Positions 43,706-51,028 of a stretch of DNA of 64,000 nt are shown here, piece after piece. The stretch comes from Myxococcales bacterium (GTDB lineage: Bacteria > Myxococcota_A > Polyangia > Polyangiales > Polyangiaceae): the NCBI GenBank assembly GCA_016712525.1, contig JADJQX010000008.1:1494501-1558500 (forward strand), in the 5' to 3' direction. Made by a program: the position numbers and the translations under genes. The notes under the pieces were generated by a model. It was not told where the DNA came from. It did not search any database and worked only from the letters and a program-made list of their open reading frames with translations. Numbering within the stretch: the first letter of the stretch is position 1; each line of letters starts with the position of its first letter.

Positions 43706-45583
43706 TCAGGCCTTGGGCTCGTCGCGGGTGCTCGGAGGCGCCGCGTCGACCTTGGTCATCGTTCCCTGGTCCTCTTGGTCTTTGACCGGAGGAACGGGGA
43801 GCGAGGCTTTTTTGCGGCCCACGCCGGGTGGGTACTGTTTGGGGAGGCCCTCGAGCGGAATGGCCGCGAGCATCGCCTCGAGGGCGGCCGCGTCCTTCGG
43901 GCGATCCACGGCCTTCTTCTTGAGGCAGAGGAGCACGAGGTCGTCGAGGGCCTTCGGGATGTCGAGGTCGGGGCGACGGGTGCGCATCGGCTCGGGAGCC
44001 TGGCGCTGGTGCATGTCGAGCAGCTCACGCCGCGAGGGCGCCTGGATGGGGAGCTCGCCGGTGAACGCCTCGTACATCAGCACACCGAAGGCGTAGAGGT
44101 CGGTGCGCGGCTCGACGGGAGCGCCGATGCACTGCTCCGGGGCCATGTACTCGGGGGTGCCGAGCGTGTAGCCCTGCTGCGTGAGAGACTCGGCCGAGGT
44201 GAGCTTGCTCATGCCGAAGTCGAGCACCTTGGCGTGGCCGTCGTCGCACAAGAAGATGTTGCCCGGCTTGAGATCGCGGTGGACCACGTCTTTCGTGTGG
44301 GCGGCTTGGAGCGCGCGGCAGACGTCGATGAAAATGGGGATGCCGAAGCCCGGCGTGACGACGTAGTCGCGTGAGAGCTTGTCGGCGAGCGACTTCCCGT
44401 GGAGCCGCTCCATGACGACGTACATGGAGCCGTCGGGCATTTGGTCGAGGTCGAGCACGCGGCACACGTTCGGGTGCTCGATGTGCACCTGGATGTGGGC
44501 CTCGCGACGGAGCCTCGCGATCTCGCCACCGTCGCGCGCGGCGGCCCCGCGGAGCACCTTCACGGCGACCTCGTGACCGAGCGAGGTGTGCTCGGCCGCG
44601 TACACGACGCCGATGCCGCCGGAGCCTATTTTTCGCCCGATTTTGTACTTGGCGCCCAGCACCGTGCCGGTGAGCTCGCCCTGCATTTGGGGCGCGGTCT
44701 CGCCGCGGAGATCGAGGCCACGCTCGAGCGCCTTGATGCGGTTCTTCTCGAACACGCGGAGCGCCTCTTCGCCCTTCGTGCGGTCGAAGAAGAAGCCCAC
44801 GCCCGCGCCGAGCGCGCCGCCCAAGACCGCGCCCAGGATGGCGGCCGGGATGCCACCCACGACGGCCATGAGCGCGCCCACGAGCACCGCCGCCGCGAGG
44901 CCGACCGCGAGCGCTCCACGCGCCGGGCGAGAGGCCTGCCACGATACGTGATAGATGCACGAATCGCCGCCCTTCGCGAGGCAGCTCTCGTGCGTGATCG
45001 TCGCCTCGTCGAGGCCCCAGATGCGCGGAAACGACGAGAGCTGGCCCTCGCGCGCGGCGCAGAGCACGTCCTCCCCGGCGGCGTCGGCGTCGATGCCGTC
45101 CTCGATCGCGTCGGGGCGAAGCTTGTAGGCTACACGGAGCTCGGAGATCGTCGACTTCTTGGCGCCGGCCTTCTGTTTGCCGCCGGCGGTCTCGTCGAGC
45201 TCGTACACGGCGATGCGTGTGATCTCTTTGTAGTTTTGGGCGAGGAACCGGTACGCGTCCACCGGGTGCTCGGCCGTGCGGAGCATGCGCACGAGGGTGC
45301 CGAGGGCCTCGGGGCTCGTGGCCCACTCGCCGGGTTTTCGGAGGGCATCCTCGCCGAACACCGAGACGATGCCCCGAAGGGCGCGGCGCACGGCCGTGAC
45401 GGAGAGCCACGAGGTCTCGTTCTCGGCGGCGGCCGGGTCGATGCCGGCTCCGTTCAAGAGCTGACGCACGCCCTTCTCGCCCTTCTCGGAGCGGAGGCGC
45501 AGGAGGTACGGCTTCAGGACGGAGGCCCGAAGCTCCTCTTTGCCGCCCTTGGCGGTGGATTGTTTGAGAGCTCCCACGGCCAA
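43706..45583 (-). CDS. Ser/Thr kinase with N-terminal sensor-like domain and central membrane hairpin
   Basis: 625 residues from the TTG at 45583 (a GTG two codons later is equally possible). Residues ~20-215 form a globular domain ending CLAKGGDSCIYHVSW, which resembles the CxxxGxxxCxYxxxW ending of V4R/haem-NO-binding-associated sensors (tentative). Two hydrophobic stretches (~222-270) form a membrane hairpin. The kinase follows: GSGGIGVVYA, VAVKVL, HRDLKPGNIF, DFGMSK, GTPEYMAPEQ. Sensor and kinase would both be cytoplasmic, an unusual order for PknB-like kinases. It converges with the small exported-protein gene. Confidence 0.88.
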   Translation of the reverse strand: MAVGALKQSTAKGGKEELRASVLKPYLLRLRSEKGEKGVRQLLNGAGIDPAAAENETSWLSVTAVRRALRGIVSVFGEDALRKPGEWATSPEALGTLVRMLRTAEHPVDAYRFLAQNYKEITRIAVYELDETAGGKQKAGAKKSTISELRVAYKLRPDAIEDGIDADAAGEDVLCAAREGQLSSFPRIWGLDEATITHESCLAKGGDSCIYHVSWQASRPARGALAVGLAAAVLVGALMAVVGGIPAAILGAVLGGALGAGVGFFFDRTKGEEALRVFEKNRIKALERGLDLRGETAPQMQGELTGTVLGAKYKIGRKIGSGGIGVVYAAEHTSLGHEVAVKVLRGAAARDGGEIARLRREAHIQVHIEHPNVCRVLDLDQMPDGSMYVVMERLHGKSLADKLSRDYVVTPGFGIPIFIDVCRALQAAHTKDVVHRDLKPGNIFLCDDGHAKVLDFGMSKLTSAESLTQQGYTLGTPEYMAPEQCIGAPVEPRTDLYAFGVLMYEAFTGELPIQAPSRRELLDMHQRQAPEPMRTRRPDLDIPKALDDLVLLCLKKKAVDRPKDAAALEAMLAAIPLEGLPKQYPPGVGRKKASLPVPPVKDQEDQGTMTKVDAAPPSTRDEPKA

Positions 45584-45648
45584 GGAGCGTACCCGACACG
45601 GGCCCCCACGGCAGGGAAAAGACGCGGCCTCGAGCCACGCGCGCGCGC

Positions 45649-46380
45649 TCAGGCGTTCGCGAGCACGGGCACGCCGAAGGCCTCTTCGCGTGAGCGAAAA
45701 TCGTCCATCATGGCCTTGGGGCCTGCGACCAACACCGCCGCGTGGTGCCCCGGCCTCGCGGTGAGCTCGGCGTCGACCGCCGCTTGGACGAGGCCGTCAC
45801 GCACCTCGAAGGGAGGCATCGGCGCGGCGGGCTCGTCGGACAAACACACGACCACACGCGCCCCCTCTCGCACGAGCGACGCGAGCTCGCCCTCGAGCGG
45901 CACGAGGCTCGGCGTGCGGACACCGAGCACGAGGGTCACGTCGCTCGCGCGGCCCGCCTCGGACAGCGCGAGGTACACGCCTCGCACGGCCCCGAGGGCG
46001 CTCCCGACGGCCACGAGGAGCACGGCGCCCGGCTCTCCAACGGGCCTTGAAAACCCTGCAAAATCGGGCACATGAGCGGGGATCGAGGCGCCGAGGGGCG
46101 CGGAGATCAGGTGCTTCGCGGTCGTCCCCGCGTCGCGGACGAGCAGCGCCCAGAGCGGGGCTCCGGGCGGCGCGGCGAGGGCGAAGTACGCCTCTTCGGG
46201 GTCTCTCACGACGAGCACCTGGCCCGGTCGTGTGTACTTTGCAACGAGATCGGGGGACGGCTCGATCGTGACGAGCGTCATGTCTCCCCCGGCGGGCGCG
46301 CGCGCCACGAGACGGACCCGCGCCTGGGGAGCCACGGGCCTCGTCACCTCAGAACCGACCACCGAGCACGAGACCGCCAT
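45649..46380 (-). CDS. Ferredoxin-NADP reductase-like FAD/NAD-binding protein
   Basis: 243 residues from the ATG at 46380, overlapping the upstream gene by 32 nt. RLVARAPAGGDMTLVTIEP and KYTRPGQVLVVRD resemble the FAD-binding barrel. LLVAVGSALGAVRGVYLAL matches the GxGxAPxR-type NAD-binding turn, though degenerate, and AVLVAGPKAMMDDF the CGPxxM end motif. The canonical RxYS flavin motif is not obvious, so it may be a degenerate or cofactor-altered member. No ferredoxin domain is attached. It is cytoplasmic. It is encoded in an operon with the exported TPR-like protein. Confidence 0.7.
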   Translation of the reverse strand: MAVSCSVVGSEVTRPVAPQARVRLVARAPAGGDMTLVTIEPSPDLVAKYTRPGQVLVVRDPEEAYFALAAPPGAPLWALLVRDAGTTAKHLISAPLGASIPAHVPDFAGFSRPVGEPGAVLLVAVGSALGAVRGVYLALSEAGRASDVTLVLGVRTPSLVPLEGELASLVREGARVVVCLSDEPAAPMPPFEVRDGLVQAAVDAELTARPGHHAAVLVAGPKAMMDDFRSREEAFGVPVLANA

Positions 46381-47266
46381 ACCCACTTCCGATGACGGGA
46401 ACGGGGCGAGGAAGCGAAGAAGTTTTCTCGACGGGGCCCGTGGGCTCGAGGAAGTGCCAGAGGAGACCACCGACGACGAGCACGGCGCCACCGATGATGG
46501 TCCCGGTGCCGCCGGTGCGCATGTTGACGCCTGCAGCAGCGCTGTCCTGGTCCTTATCGCGCTGAGCCTCCTGCTCCGGCGTGAGCTTGATATTGCCCTT
46601 GCTCGTATCGATACGGTTTCCAGCGGAATCGAGGCCGTAGCATTTCTGGGTGTCTCCGTCGCAGCTCGCTGGCAGCACAGGAGACGCAGCGTGCAGGACG
46701 ATGCCCGTGGCGATCGCGACGACGCCACTCGCCATGACGACCCACGGGCCGGCGGTGTGCTCGCGGACGGTGACGACCTCGGTCTTGGTCTCCGGGGCAG
46801 GTGTCACGCCCGGCTTCGGCGCCTCGGAGGCGGCCTTTTTTCGCTTCTCTTCGGCGGCGGTGCGCAGGTTCGCGACGCGCGTCTCGATGGGGGCGCGATC
46901 GGCGGGCGCGAGGTTCTGCCTCGCGAGGTAGAGCTCGAGGGCGCGCACGGCCTCGTCGTACTCGCCCTGGCGCTCGAGCACGCCCGAGATCACCTGGAGA
47001 AAGCCGTGGCGGCTGCAGTCTTTTCGGTACGCCGTGAGGTACGCGGAGAGCGCTTCGGCGTAGAGGGCCTGCTCCGATTTGGTCTTGCCCTCGACGAACG
47101 ACTTTCGCGCCTCTTCGGCCTCGGAGGGCTTCACCTCGGTGCACGCCGCGGGGTACGTGATCTTGTCCGCGGCCTCGGCGCGCGCCTCGACGGCGGCGAC
47201 GAGAGCGAACGCGGTGAGCGCGCCGAGAGCAGTGGACCGGAGCGACGAGCGACGAGGGGAAGCCAT
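46349..47266 (-). CDS. Exported TPR-like protein with C-terminal membrane segments
   Basis: 305 residues from the ATG at 47266. The signal peptide ends near ARAEAADK (~32). Residues ~45-145 contain TPR-like helices (ALYAEALSAYLTAYRKDC; GEYDEAVRALELYLARQ). A Lys/Ala-rich helix and linker follow. Two hydrophobic segments (~182-200 and ~258-275) flank a short Cys-containing loop. The architecture is widespread among myxobacterial hypotheticals and resembles the PEGA protein at 39155 without PEGA repeats. Its 3' end overlaps the flavoprotein gene. The function is unknown. Confidence 0.72.
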   Translation of the reverse strand: MASPRRSSLRSTALGALTAFALVAAVEARAEAADKITYPAACTEVKPSEAEEARKSFVEGKTKSEQALYAEALSAYLTAYRKDCSRHGFLQVISGVLERQGEYDEAVRALELYLARQNLAPADRAPIETRVANLRTAAEEKRKKAASEAPKPGVTPAPETKTEVVTVREHTAGPWVVMASGVVAIATGIVLHAASPVLPASCDGDTQKCYGLDSAGNRIDTSKGNIKLTPEQEAQRDKDQDSAAAGVNMRTGGTGTIIGGAVLVVGGLLWHFLEPTGPVEKTSSLPRPVPVIGSGYGGLVLGGRF

Positions 47267-47333
47267 GCGGAAGGCCCCCACGATACCGCGCCTCGCCGTG
47301 CACGGTCACGGGCCAAAACGCGCAGCACGTGGC

Positions 47334-47933
47334 TTACGTGCCCGCGCGGACCTTCGTGGCCTTGTCGCCGAAGCGAGTCGCGGCGTCGGCGAGCCACGCG
47401 AGGCCCCCGTGATCGGGCGGGAGGGCGCTCGCGCACAAGATGAACCCTCCGGGGCGCACCTCGGCGTGGAGCGGGGTTTGCCAGCCCATGACGAGCTTCT
47501 TGAGGCTCGGGGTGAGGCCCTCGGCGACGGCCTCGCGGCTCTCGCCGAAGGTCGCAAAGACACCATCGAACCAGGCGTCTCCGCCGCTCTGACGAGGCAT
47601 GGAGACGAGGTCGAGGGGCTCCCCGAAGACGAGCTGACGGTCGCTCACGATGGCGAATTTCGCTTTGATTCTAACATCTTGTGCGATGGCCACCCAGGCC
47701 GCGACCGGCCTCACCCCCGAGGGCAGCGCGGGCGCCGGCACCTCGTGGATCATGAGGGCGATCGTGATCGACCCGATGTCTCCCGTGGCCGAGAGGGCGT
47801 GCTCGTAGCGGAGCGGCACTCGGAGCGTGGCGAACGGCTCCCAGACTCGGAGCCAACGTTCGTCGGGGCTCGGCTCGTACTTGAAGCCGTTCGTCGCCGC
47901 GAAGTGGGCGATCCACGGGATGGGCGCGGTCAT
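47334..47933 (-). CDS. Conserved hypothetical cytoplasmic protein
   Basis: 199 residues from the ATG at 47933. It has no signal peptide, membrane segment or recognised motif. Alternating hydrophobic strands (LRVPLRYEHALS; GSITIALMIHEVP; GVRPVAAWVAIAQDVRIKAKFAIV) suggest an alpha/beta fold. Trp-rich ends (WIAHFAATNGF; HGGLAWLADAA) are notable. It lies between the exported TPR gene and ccmE on the same strand, 31 bp downstream of ccmE, so co-transcription is possible. No function proposed. Confidence 0.65.
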   Translation of the reverse strand: MTAPIPWIAHFAATNGFKYEPSPDERWLRVWEPFATLRVPLRYEHALSATGDIGSITIALMIHEVPAPALPSGVRPVAAWVAIAQDVRIKAKFAIVSDRQLVFGEPLDLVSMPRQSGGDAWFDGVFATFGESREAVAEGLTPSLKKLVMGWQTPLHAEVRPGGFILCASALPPDHGGLAWLADAATRFGDKATKVRAGT

Positions 47934-47964
47934 GGGAGGGCTCGCGTCGAGGGGCGGAGCCCGC

Positions 47965-48516
47965 TCACATGGTGGGAGGCGCGTTGTGCGGCGCTTTTTC
48001 GCCGTTCTTCTGGCGCTCTTTCATCTCGTACTTGCTGGGGCACTTGGCGAGCACGGTGGTCGCCTCGAAGCTGTTGTCGGGCTGGAGCTCGCCCTCGACG
48101 GTGACGGCCACGTCCATGTCGGGCACGTCGCGGAAGGTGTCGGGCACGACGCACTGGGCGAAGCGCACGGGCACCTCGACTCCGTTCTTCTCGATCGTGA
48201 AGCGGTACTCACACGGCTGATCGCGCTTCTTCAGGGTGCCGTGCACGAGGTTTCCCTCGGCCCGGACGGCGCGGCCGGCGTACGTGGACCGGTTCTTCAC
48301 GAGCTCGTCGACCGGCTTCGAGTAGATGCCCTTGCCCTCCATCCCGGAGAACACGAGCGCAACGATGGCCGCGCCCGCCATGACGAGGGGGATGACGACG
48401 AGCAGGCCCTTGCGGGTGCTCGCTCCGCCCGAGGGCTCGTCGCGCCGGCGGCGGCGCACCGGGACTTCGTGGCCGTCGTCGGGGGACTCTGTGTCGGGCG
48501 CCTTGGGCTCGGTCAT
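47965..48516 (-). CDS. ccmE: Cytochrome c maturation haem chaperone CcmE, CxxxY type
   Basis: 183 residues. A cytoplasmic basic N-terminus precedes one membrane segment (~38-58, LLVVIPLVMAGAAIVALVF) and a periplasmic OB-fold: YSKPVDELVKNRSTYAGRAVR, VRAEGNLVHGTLKKR and VVPDTFRDVPDM. The haem-attachment site reads CPSKY, so Cys replaces the usual His of HxxxY, the variant known from archaea and sulfate-reducing Deltaproteobacteria. It holds haem covalently for delivery to apocytochromes. No other ccm gene lies here. It is divergent from the HNH nuclease gene. Confidence 0.88.
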   Translation of the reverse strand: MTEPKAPDTESPDDGHEVPVRRRRRDEPSGGASTRKGLLVVIPLVMAGAAIVALVFSGMEGKGIYSKPVDELVKNRSTYAGRAVRAEGNLVHGTLKKRDQPCEYRFTIEKNGVEVPVRFAQCVVPDTFRDVPDMDVAVTVEGELQPDNSFEATTVLAKCPSKYEMKERQKNGEKAPHNAPPTM

Positions 48517-48646
48517 GGCTCCGAAAGCTTAGGGCGTTCCCGGGCCCCCGTCCACCCGGGGCCTCCGCTCGAATTTCTTCGAGGCGTTGCTACGTTTTCC
48601 TGTGGGCCCTCCGAGCCTGTCGGAGCTTCTCCTCGAGGTGCGTGCC

Positions 48647-49222
48647 GTGAGCGACGTCCTTACCAAGCCGGTCCTCGTCCTGAATCGCTACTTTGCGCCG
48701 GTGCAGATGACCACCGCGAAGCGCGGCATGGTGCTGCTCTACGGCGGCGCGGCCCACGCGCTCGACGAGTCGGGCGAGCCGTGCGACTTCGAGAGGTGGC
48801 GCGCGCTCCCGGTCCGCGCCTCGGACGACGCCCTGCCCATCGTCGGTGGCGCGCTGCGGATCCCACGGGTCTTGCACCTCGTGCGGTACGAGCGCACGCC
48901 CCGGCTGGCGATTCGGCTCACGCGCCGTAACCTCATGATCCGAGACGATTTTCAGTGCCAGTACTGCCAGAAGCGGCCCCCCACGCGGGACCTCAACATC
49001 GACCACGTGCAGCCGCGCTCGCGGGGCGGCGGAGACACGTGGGAGAACCTCGTCATCGCGTGCCGCACCTGCAATTTGAAGAAGGGCTGGAAGACGCCCG
49101 AGGAGGCCAACATGCGCCTCTTGAAGAAGCCCGTGCGCCCGCGGTGGGCGCTCACGACGCACCTCGTGATGTCCACCGAGACGCGTTTTCCCGAGTGGGA
49201 GCCGTACCTCGAGGCGGGCTGA
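48647..49222 (+). CDS. HNH endonuclease-domain protein
   Basis: 191 residues from the GTG at 48647, with GAGGTG 6 nt upstream; a longer in-frame start at 48587 has no site. CQYCQKRPPTRDLNIDHVQPRSRGG, then WENLVIACRTCNLKKGWKT, form the HNH fold: two CxxC zinc pairs, the DH metal site and the N of NL. The N-terminal half (VLVLNRYFAPVQMTTAKRG) is the conserved partner domain of a widely distributed stand-alone HNH family. No phage or restriction genes are adjacent, so a housekeeping role in DNA repair is as likely as defence. Confidence 0.88.
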   Translation: MSDVLTKPVLVLNRYFAPVQMTTAKRGMVLLYGGAAHALDESGEPCDFERWRALPVRASDDALPIVGGALRIPRVLHLVRYERTPRLAIRLTRRNLMIRDDFQCQYCQKRPPTRDLNIDHVQPRSRGGGDTWENLVIACRTCNLKKGWKTPEEANMRLLKKPVRPRWALTTHLVMSTETRFPEWEPYLEAG

Positions 49223-49233
49223 GGGTGTCGGGG

Positions 49234-49295
49234 GGCCCTCCCCTGAGCGGCGGAGCCGCGATTTGGGGAGGGCCGACGGCGCGAAGCGCCGGCGG
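49234..49295. repeat. Nested palindromes between convergent genes
   Basis: A perfect 10-bp stem GGCCCTCCCC/GGGGAGGGCC (49234-49243 and 49265-49274) encloses an inner hairpin GCGGC-GGA-GCCGC (49247-49259). A second hairpin (49273-49295) with core GGCGC-GAA-GCGCC overlaps its right arm. It lies between the convergent HNH and TonB-like lipoprotein genes. It could act as a two-way terminator without U-tract, or be a REP-like element. Confidence 0.6.
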
Positions 49296-49393
49296 GGTGG
49301 GGCACCTCCTGCTGGAGGATGCCGACCCGAGCGCCGTGGGCGTGCTCGGCGACGCGCGCCGGCCGGGTGGGGCACCTACTGCTGGATGATGCC
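49295..49393. repeat. Direct repeat duplicating the 3' end of the lipoprotein gene
   Basis: 28-29 bp at 49295-49323 recur at 49365-49393 with two mismatches, exactly 70 bp apart. The second copy holds the last codons (GIIQQ) and TAG of the lipoprotein gene; the first copy lies beyond the stop. The flanking CG-rich sequence is also partly duplicated. Confidence 0.75.
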
Positions 49394-49930
49394 TGCGTCG
49401 CGGGCGGCGCGGAACTGGTCGAGGTTCCGCTTGAAGTTGAACGGGTAGTGCGCGCGCGTCTCGAGACCCTTGGCGCTGGGCGGGAATTTCAGGGTCTTCA
49501 TGACGTCGACGAGGCACTTGCCGACGGCCTCGTCGCCCACGTTGGTGTGCGCCGGATCGACGGCCACGTCGGTGAGGTTGCCCTGCGGGTCGATGACGAA
49601 TTTCACGTCGACGTCGCCCTCGATTTTGGGGTTCTTGGAGGCGACCTTGTCGTAGCAGGCGCGGGTCTCGGGCTTCTTGGCGCGCACCTTGGCGGCGATG
49701 TCCTCGGCGGAGCGGCCGTCGCTCTTCGTCTCGAGCTTCTGGCCGAGGCCCGCGTCCTCTTCGACGCGCGTCGTGGTGGAGCCGGGGCTCGTGGGCTCGG
49801 CCGACGGGGTGGGCGCGGAGCTCGCGGCGGGCTGCGGGTCCGGGGCCTTGACCGTGCTGCCTCCGCACGCGGCGAAGACGGCGACGAGCGCGGCAGGGGC
49901 GAGGACGGCGAGGCGGACGAGAGATCGCAT
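49376..49930 (-). CDS. Lipoprotein with AgmX/PglI (TonB-like) C-terminal domain
   Basis: 184 residues. The signal peptide ends FAACGGS with a lipobox Cys near 22. A Pro/Ser/Thr linker (~28-60) precedes the C-terminal domain: KPETRACYDKVASKNPKIEGD, VDVKFVIDPQGNLTDVAV and CLVDVMKTLKFPPS. This is the TonB-like domain found in myxobacterial AgmX/PglI and related proteins, several of which are involved in gliding or polarity. It is periplasmic. Its 3' end is partly duplicated just downstream. The specific role is unknown. Confidence 0.85.
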   Translation of the reverse strand: MRSLVRLAVLAPAALVAVFAACGGSTVKAPDPQPAASSAPTPSAEPTSPGSTTTRVEEDAGLGQKLETKSDGRSAEDIAAKVRAKKPETRACYDKVASKNPKIEGDVDVKFVIDPQGNLTDVAVDPAHTNVGDEAVGKCLVDVMKTLKFPPSAKGLETRAHYPFNFKRNLDQFRAARDAGIIQQ

Positions 49931-50032
49931 GCGCGAAACGCTACCTTATCCGCGCCCGAACGAGGGATTTTCCACGCCCGATCACGCCCACGGCTCGACG
50001 GGCGGGCGGCTTCGTGCTGAGTAAGGGGCGTG

Positions 50033-50521
50033 ATGCGTCGAGCGCTCGCGGTTCTGTTCGTCTTGGGGGTGGCCGGGCTCGGCGGCGGGCTCTTCCTCGC
50101 CTGCCGCGACGACTCCCCTCCCGCGCAGGCGTGCCGCAACATTCCGGCCGGGGGCTGCCCGCGCGCGCGCGGCGTCGCGTGCACCGATCCGGCGTGCGAG
50201 GCCGTGTACCTCTGCAACGAGGACGGCACGTGGACCCTCGAGCGCACCTGCCCGAAGCGCCAAGAGCTCCCCGACACGGCCCCGCCCCCCGCCGAGGGAG
50301 ACGGCGCTCCGCCCGCTCAGGACTCGGGCTTCGTCGTCCCGCCCGGCGCCAACGGCGGCCCCGGCTGCCTGCCCCTCCAGTCGCCCGACTGCAGCCTCGG
50401 CCTCGCGCTCTCGTGCACGAAGGGGTGCTGCGGGTGCGAGGACCTCTTCGTGTGCGAAAACGGCGGATGGAACCCGTGGGGCGTGTGCGGCGACGCGGGC
50501 GTGACCAAGACGGGCAAGTAG
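50033..50521 (+). CDS. Cys-rich lipoprotein, unknown function
   Basis: 162 residues. The ATG at 50033 is chosen over GTG 50030 because TAAGGGG (50021-50027) then has usable spacing. The signal peptide ends GLFLACRDD (lipobox LAC). The mature protein has two Cys-rich parts: residues ~30-70 and ~110-150 (CLPLQSPDCSLGLALSC; CCGCEDLFVCENGGW), separated by a Pro/Ala linker. Regular Cys spacing suggests disulfide-bonded small domains on the cell surface. No family is recognised. Confidence 0.72.
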   Translation: MRRALAVLFVLGVAGLGGGLFLACRDDSPPAQACRNIPAGGCPRARGVACTDPACEAVYLCNEDGTWTLERTCPKRQELPDTAPPPAEGDGAPPAQDSGFVVPPGANGGPGCLPLQSPDCSLGLALSCTKGCCGCEDLFVCENGGWNPWGVCGDAGVTKTGK

Positions 50522-50540
50522 CGCGGGGCGCGCGCGATCG

Positions 50541-50852
50541 TCAGAGCGTGCCGAGCGCCGACTCCATCTCGCCGAGGGCGTGGCTGTTGCCGGTCTTTTT
50601 GGCCCACGCGATGCCGTCCTCGAGCCAGGTCCGCGCCTCGGGCTTGCGATCGGCCTCGGCGAGCATCTGGCCCACCATGAGGTACATGGCCACGTAGTCG
50701 GGCTTCTTTTGGCGGAGATCGCCGAACACCTTGAGGGCGTCGTCGACGCGGCCGCGAGTGCGGTACTCCATGCCGAGGCCGTAGTAGGCCATGGGGTCGT
50801 CGGTGCCCTTTTGCACGAGGCTCTCGAGGAAGAGGAGGCGCTTTTCGCTCAT
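50541..50852 (-). CDS. Small TPR protein
   Basis: 103 residues, cytoplasmic. Helix pairs match TPR consensus: PMAYYGLGMEYRTRGRVDDALKVF, then AMYLMVGQMLAEADRKPEARTWL, and a third partial repeat. It probably mediates protein interaction. It stands alone between a lipoprotein gene and the phaZ promoter region. Confidence 0.83.
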   Translation of the reverse strand: MSEKRLLFLESLVQKGTDDPMAYYGLGMEYRTRGRVDDALKVFGDLRQKKPDYVAMYLMVGQMLAEADRKPEARTWLEDGIAWAKKTGNSHALGEMESALGTL

Positions 50853-50982
50853 GAGGACCGCTTAGCAAACCACGGCGCGAGGGGTGAGCCGGACGCACGT
50901 GGCCGATTGTGCAGCGCAGCGCGCTTCGCAGCGCACCTTGTCGCACATTCGCATTTCCATGCGGCAATTGGTCGATTTTGCA

Positions 50983-51011
50983 TTGCACAAATTGTTGCAG
51001 GTGCACATAGT
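50983..51011 (+). promoter_or_regulatory. Candidate sigma-70-type promoter and TTGCA repeats before phaZ
   Basis: TTGCAC (50983-50988), a 17-bp spacer and CATAGT (51006-51011) form a plausible promoter whose start would be about 51018, only ~11 nt before the ATG at 51029. TTGCA occurs three times (50978, 50983, 50995) followed by GTGCA (51001), in a patch more AT-rich than its surroundings. TGC/GCA-rich repeats are typical of PHB regulators of the PhaR type. The promoter is moderate; regulator identity is inference. Confidence 0.45.
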
Positions 51012-51028
51012 ACGGCCCAGTGCTTCCC

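Noticed and set aside
48647..49222. HNH nuclease as part of a defence or mobile system
   Set aside because: The family is widespread as a stand-alone gene and no restriction, toxin, integrase or phage gene is adjacent.
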